A DNA stretch of 64,000 nucleotides from Bacteroidota bacterium. GTDB taxonomy: Bacteria > Bacteroidota > Bacteroidia > Flavobacteriales_D > Crocinitomicaceae. The notes under the pieces are model-generated. The model was not told the DNA's origin. It worked only from the letters and a program-made list of their open reading frames with translations, and ran no database searches. Below, piece after piece: positions 61,486 to 64,000 of the stretch. The stretch's first letter is position 1. Every line of letters starts with the position of its first letter. Both the position numbers and the translations under genes were made by a program. Where the stretch lies: assembly GCA_030148165.1 (NCBI GenBank), contig JASBTZ010000003.1:682001-746000 (forward strand), in the 5' to 3' direction.

Positions 61486-63542
61486 TATTCAAGTACAATT
61501 CTCTCAATTGCCCTGCCTACTCTAACAAAATAAACTCCTGCTGAAGCTTTGGTCAAATCAATTTCTGACTCCCGCGTTTTAAGGATTACTCTACCGAATA
61601 CATCTAGAATATAAATTTCGCGATTTTCAGCTCCTTTTACGATAATATGACCATCACTCGGATTCGGATATACAATGAAATTATCCAATGAATGATCGTA
61701 CAATGAAGACGTATCATTTATATAAATATTATGACAGGTCGTATCTGTAGAACAACTATCCGTTGCATATAGACAAACCGTATACCATCCGGGATTGACG
61801 TAATAATGTAAAGGGTCCTGATTAGAACTTTGATTTCCATCACCAAAATCCCACATCCAGGTGGTACCGGCAGATGAAAGGTTTATAAATTGAACCGGAT
61901 TCGAAGTTACCGTGTCCATCATATTTGGAACAAAATCAGCAGTTGGAGGAACACATGGTTCGATATAAACATGGTGACATATAGAATCTGTTCCACAACT
62001 ATTTGTGACTACAAGACATGCTTGATACCAACCCGGGTTTTGGTAATAATTTGAAGGATTCTGATTAGTACTTGAATTACCGTCACCGAATGTCCATTGC
62101 CAAGATGTTGCACCAGGTGATAGATCAGTAAAATTGACGAGATTAGTAAGAATCGTATCATTATCCTGAGGATTAAAATTGGCTGTTGGCGGAGTACATG
62201 GGTTGCAACCACCATCCACACAGTAACAGAACATCGAATCTACAAAGCCTGCATTATTAACCGTAGCAGAAACCGCATCATAGATACCATTGTTTCCAGT
62301 AGCACCAGGCGAATCAATTGTTGTTATCGTTGGTGAACCAACACTAATGGTAACATCATTGCAGAAATTACTTAGAAGACTATCTGTTTTAATGAGGATG
62401 ACATCGGTGCCACCTATTGACAAACTATCAGAGTAGCCAGTAATTATCATTCCACCGTCATCGGTAAATTGAAATGAGTTTCTGTATTCCATGGCGTCAT
62501 CCATTGCAGTTCCAAATGTTTTAGAATAGATAACATTTCCAAATTCATCTGTTCGAATTGCAAGTACATCACGTCCACCATTTCCAAACGACATTGTATT
62601 ACCTACTAACATATAATCATCGCTATTAGGTATCGTTCGAACAGTAAAATAACGCTCTTCGTTAAAACCGCCATAAACCTTTGTCCAAAGTACCACTCCA
62701 TTCGTGTCAATTTTAGTCAGCATGCAATCTTTATCTCCTGCACCAAAAGATTCTGTAAAAGAAACAATAAGTACATCCAAATCATTCGTTAATGCCAGAC
62801 ACTCACCGGCATCCACGTTTGATCCCCCATAAGTGTTATCCCAAATCAAGTTTCCATTAGCATCTATCTTTATAACATAAGTAGCCCGCGGACCAGGTCC
62901 AAACGTTGTACTGGTACCAACAACTATAAAATTACCTCCGGGTAACTCCACTGATTCATGTAAATGGTCATTCACACTACCTCCATACACGCTATTCCAT
63001 ATCAAATTTCCGGTATTAGCATCAATTCGAAGAACCAATCCATCTGCCGAGCCTAGGTTGTCCTGATTATCTGTACCTACTGCTATAATATCTCCATTAG
63101 ACGCTATCAATAAATCACGCGTATATTCGTCATGATTTCCAGAATCGTATTTATTTTCCCACAGAACATTACCATTATTATCAATCTTAAAAATGTATAG
63201 ATCCCAACCTACAGCACCAAAACCTTCCGTAAAACCAGACACAACGAAACTAGAATCCAACGTTTCTATTATTGAAACGCTAATACCCGATTCTAAACTC
63301 GTAGTTCCATATGTCTTTTGCCATTGAACACTGCCCATGCTGTCTGTTTTAATGACAAAAATATCCTGTGAGCCAGCGCCAAATGAATTAGTATATCCCG
63401 AAATTGCATATCCTCCATCAGAAGTAACAATGACCTCGTGTCCTATTTCAGAACCTAGCCCTCCATAAGAAATCTGAAACTCTTGTGAAATTGACATTTG
63501 CGATATAACCAATACCCATAAAATCGATATAATCTTTTTCAT
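61485..63542 (-). CDS. secreted PKD-domain protein with T9SS C-terminal sorting domain
   Basis: The 685-residue protein has a signal peptide (MKKIISILWVLVISQMSISQ), an N-terminal region of repeated WD/delta-60-like units (SYGGLGSEIGHEVIVTSDGGYAISG, FVVSGFTEGFGAVGWDLY and others, about 20-390), and two PKD domains with WQWTFGDGNSSTNQNPSNYY and WMWDFGDGNQSSNQDPLHYY (about 445-600). The last 65 residues are a type A sorting domain, IVYPNPSDGHIIVKG, ending GVYFVRVGRAIERIVLE. Its substrate or adhesive role is unknown. Confidence 0.88.
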   Translation of the reverse strand: MKKIISILWVLVISQMSISQEFQISYGGLGSEIGHEVIVTSDGGYAISGYTNSFGAGSQDIFVIKTDSMGSVQWQKTYGTTSLESGISVSIIETLDSSFVVSGFTEGFGAVGWDLYIFKIDNNGNVLWENKYDSGNHDEYTRDLLIASNGDIIAVGTDNQDNLGSADGLVLRIDANTGNLIWNSVYGGSVNDHLHESVELPGGNFIVVGTSTTFGPGPRATYVIKIDANGNLIWDNTYGGSNVDAGECLALTNDLDVLIVSFTESFGAGDKDCMLTKIDTNGVVLWTKVYGGFNEERYFTVRTIPNSDDYMLVGNTMSFGNGGRDVLAIRTDEFGNVIYSKTFGTAMDDAMEYRNSFQFTDDGGMIITGYSDSLSIGGTDVILIKTDSLLSNFCNDVTISVGSPTITTIDSPGATGNNGIYDAVSATVNNAGFVDSMFCYCVDGGCNPCTPPTANFNPQDNDTILTNLVNFTDLSPGATSWQWTFGDGNSSTNQNPSNYYQNPGWYQACLVVTNSCGTDSICHHVYIEPCVPPTADFVPNMMDTVTSNPVQFINLSSAGTTWMWDFGDGNQSSNQDPLHYYVNPGWYTVCLYATDSCSTDTTCHNIYINDTSSLYDHSLDNFIVYPNPSDGHIIVKGAENREIYILDVFGRVILKTRESEIDLTKASAGVYFVRVGRAIERIVLE

Positions 63543-63620
63543 AATCTAAATATTAGTAGTTTTAGGTTGGGCCACAAGGTACGTATTATTCGTTTTAATT
63601 AAAAACACGACCTTAGCTTT

Positions 63621-64000
63621 GTGAAAGCTGCAGACAATAATGGATATTTCGCAATAGGCGTCTTTCGCGGAAAGACACAGCACAACATTGGCACATTGTG
63701 GCGGACTGCCTATATTCTTGGAGCTGCATATATCTTTACAGTTGATGGACGCTACAAAAAACAATCCTCGGATGTTTTAAAAAGCTGGTCGAGAATTCCA
63801 TTATTCAATTACAAAGACTTTGATGAATTGCTTCAAAACATCCCTTATGACTGTAGATTGGTGGGTGTAGAGATCGATGAGCGATCGGAAATGCTTCATG
63901 AATTTAAACATCCGAAGCGAGCTATTTATCTGTTAGGAGCCGAGGACACGGGACTGCCTGAATTTGTAAAAGAAAAATGTCATATGTTGATTAAGTTACC
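63621..64000 (+). CDS. TrmH/SpoU-family RNA 2'-O-methyltransferase, N-terminal part (cut by window edge)
   Basis: The reading frame from GTG at 63621 to the window edge is open and translates as an N-terminal TrmH/SpoU fold: ADNNGYFAIGVFRGKTQHNIGTLWRTAYILGAAYIFTVDGRYKKQ..., then RAIYLLGAEDTGLPE, the trefoil-knot motif that binds SAM. It likely methylates a tRNA or rRNA ribose. The family usually begins near GYFxIG, so GTG is plausible; no ATG is in frame upstream before a stop at 63600-63602. About the last third of the protein is outside the window. Confidence 0.85.
   Translation, partial: MKAADNNGYFAIGVFRGKTQHNIGTLWRTAYILGAAYIFTVDGRYKKQSSDVLKSWSRIPLFNYKDFDELLQNIPYDCRLVGVEIDERSEMLHEFKHPKRAIYLLGAEDTGLPEFVKEKCHMLIKL

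Noticed and set aside
1-64000. CRISPR arrays, transposases, phage genes or riboswitches
   Set aside because: No regularly spaced repeats, no transposase or integrase motifs and no recognised aptamer structure were seen by eye; a covariance-model search was not possible.

Overview
The window looks like a gene-dense chromosomal segment from a marine-type member of the Bacteroidota, most likely order Flavobacteriales. The support is direct: type IX secretion (T9SS) C-terminal sorting domains on two exported proteins, families typical of the phylum (DUF1599, DUF5522, DUF2490, DUF4846, DoxX/MauE-like with a CGCFGD loop), repeated Bacteroidota -7 promoter boxes (TAnnTTTG), and little sign of Shine-Dalgarno sites. 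Base composition looks AT-rich to moderate but was not computed. No prophage, transposase, CRISPR array or rRNA was seen, and no gene-free stretch exceeds 300 bases.

Layout. 1-8932 (minus) is a tight operon: DUF1599 protein, DoxX-like membrane protein, triosephosphate isomerase, PrmA, a 1536-residue exported protein of unknown function, and the 5' part of plsY (cut by the window edge). 8924-11444 (plus) is folP plus a Na/Pi cotransporter-like gene. 11445-18906 holds a D-cysteine desulfhydrase-like enzyme, DUF5522, an acyltransferase, a T9SS beta-propeller protein, a metal/cobalamin-binding protein, cystathionine beta-synthase and TerC. 18999-23374 (plus) is uvrB, comB-like phosphatase, an S1/P1-nuclease/phospholipase C-like gene and a membrane protein. 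24610-27057 (plus) is a NatAB-type ABC exporter followed by a small exported protein made of six aromatic/Asp repeats; next come tRNA-Leu(GAG), its terminator, and a degenerate copy of the tRNA 3' end plus terminator. 28714-35388 (minus) carries WD40, ComA-like phosphosulfolactate synthase, TPR, BipA/TypA and a DEAD-box helicase. 35530-42491 is mixed housekeeping (TatA-like, thioesterase, MscS, YdcF, AarF/UbiB, CBS, PLP decarboxylase). 43575-48433 (minus) is a five-gene, overlapping envelope-sugar operon (thioesterase, FlaA1/CapD-type dehydratase, SDR, FemAB-like, deacetylase). 48488-52653 carries a CYTH protein, threonine aldolase, a TauE/SafE permease and small exported proteins. 52741-60842 is a 2072-residue alpha-2-macroglobulin lipoprotein, an acyltransferase and a DUF4846 lipoprotein. 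60844-64000 ends with an O-methyltransferase, a PKD/T9SS protein and a partial TrmH/SpoU methyltransferase.

How the parts relate. Sulfur and sulfonate metabolism recurs: ComA-like and ComB-like enzymes, cystathionine beta-synthase, a desulfhydrase-like PLP enzyme and a TauE/SafE (often sulfite/sulfonate) permease, although they are not in one operon. Envelope functions also recur: plsY, a plsC-like gene, the sugar operon, macroglobulin and T9SS cargo. The most distinctive sequence-level pattern is a -7 box lying exactly 4 bases upstream of the start codon at five genes (three more with one mismatch), which predicts leaderless mRNAs. All ten convergent gene pairs abut or overlap.
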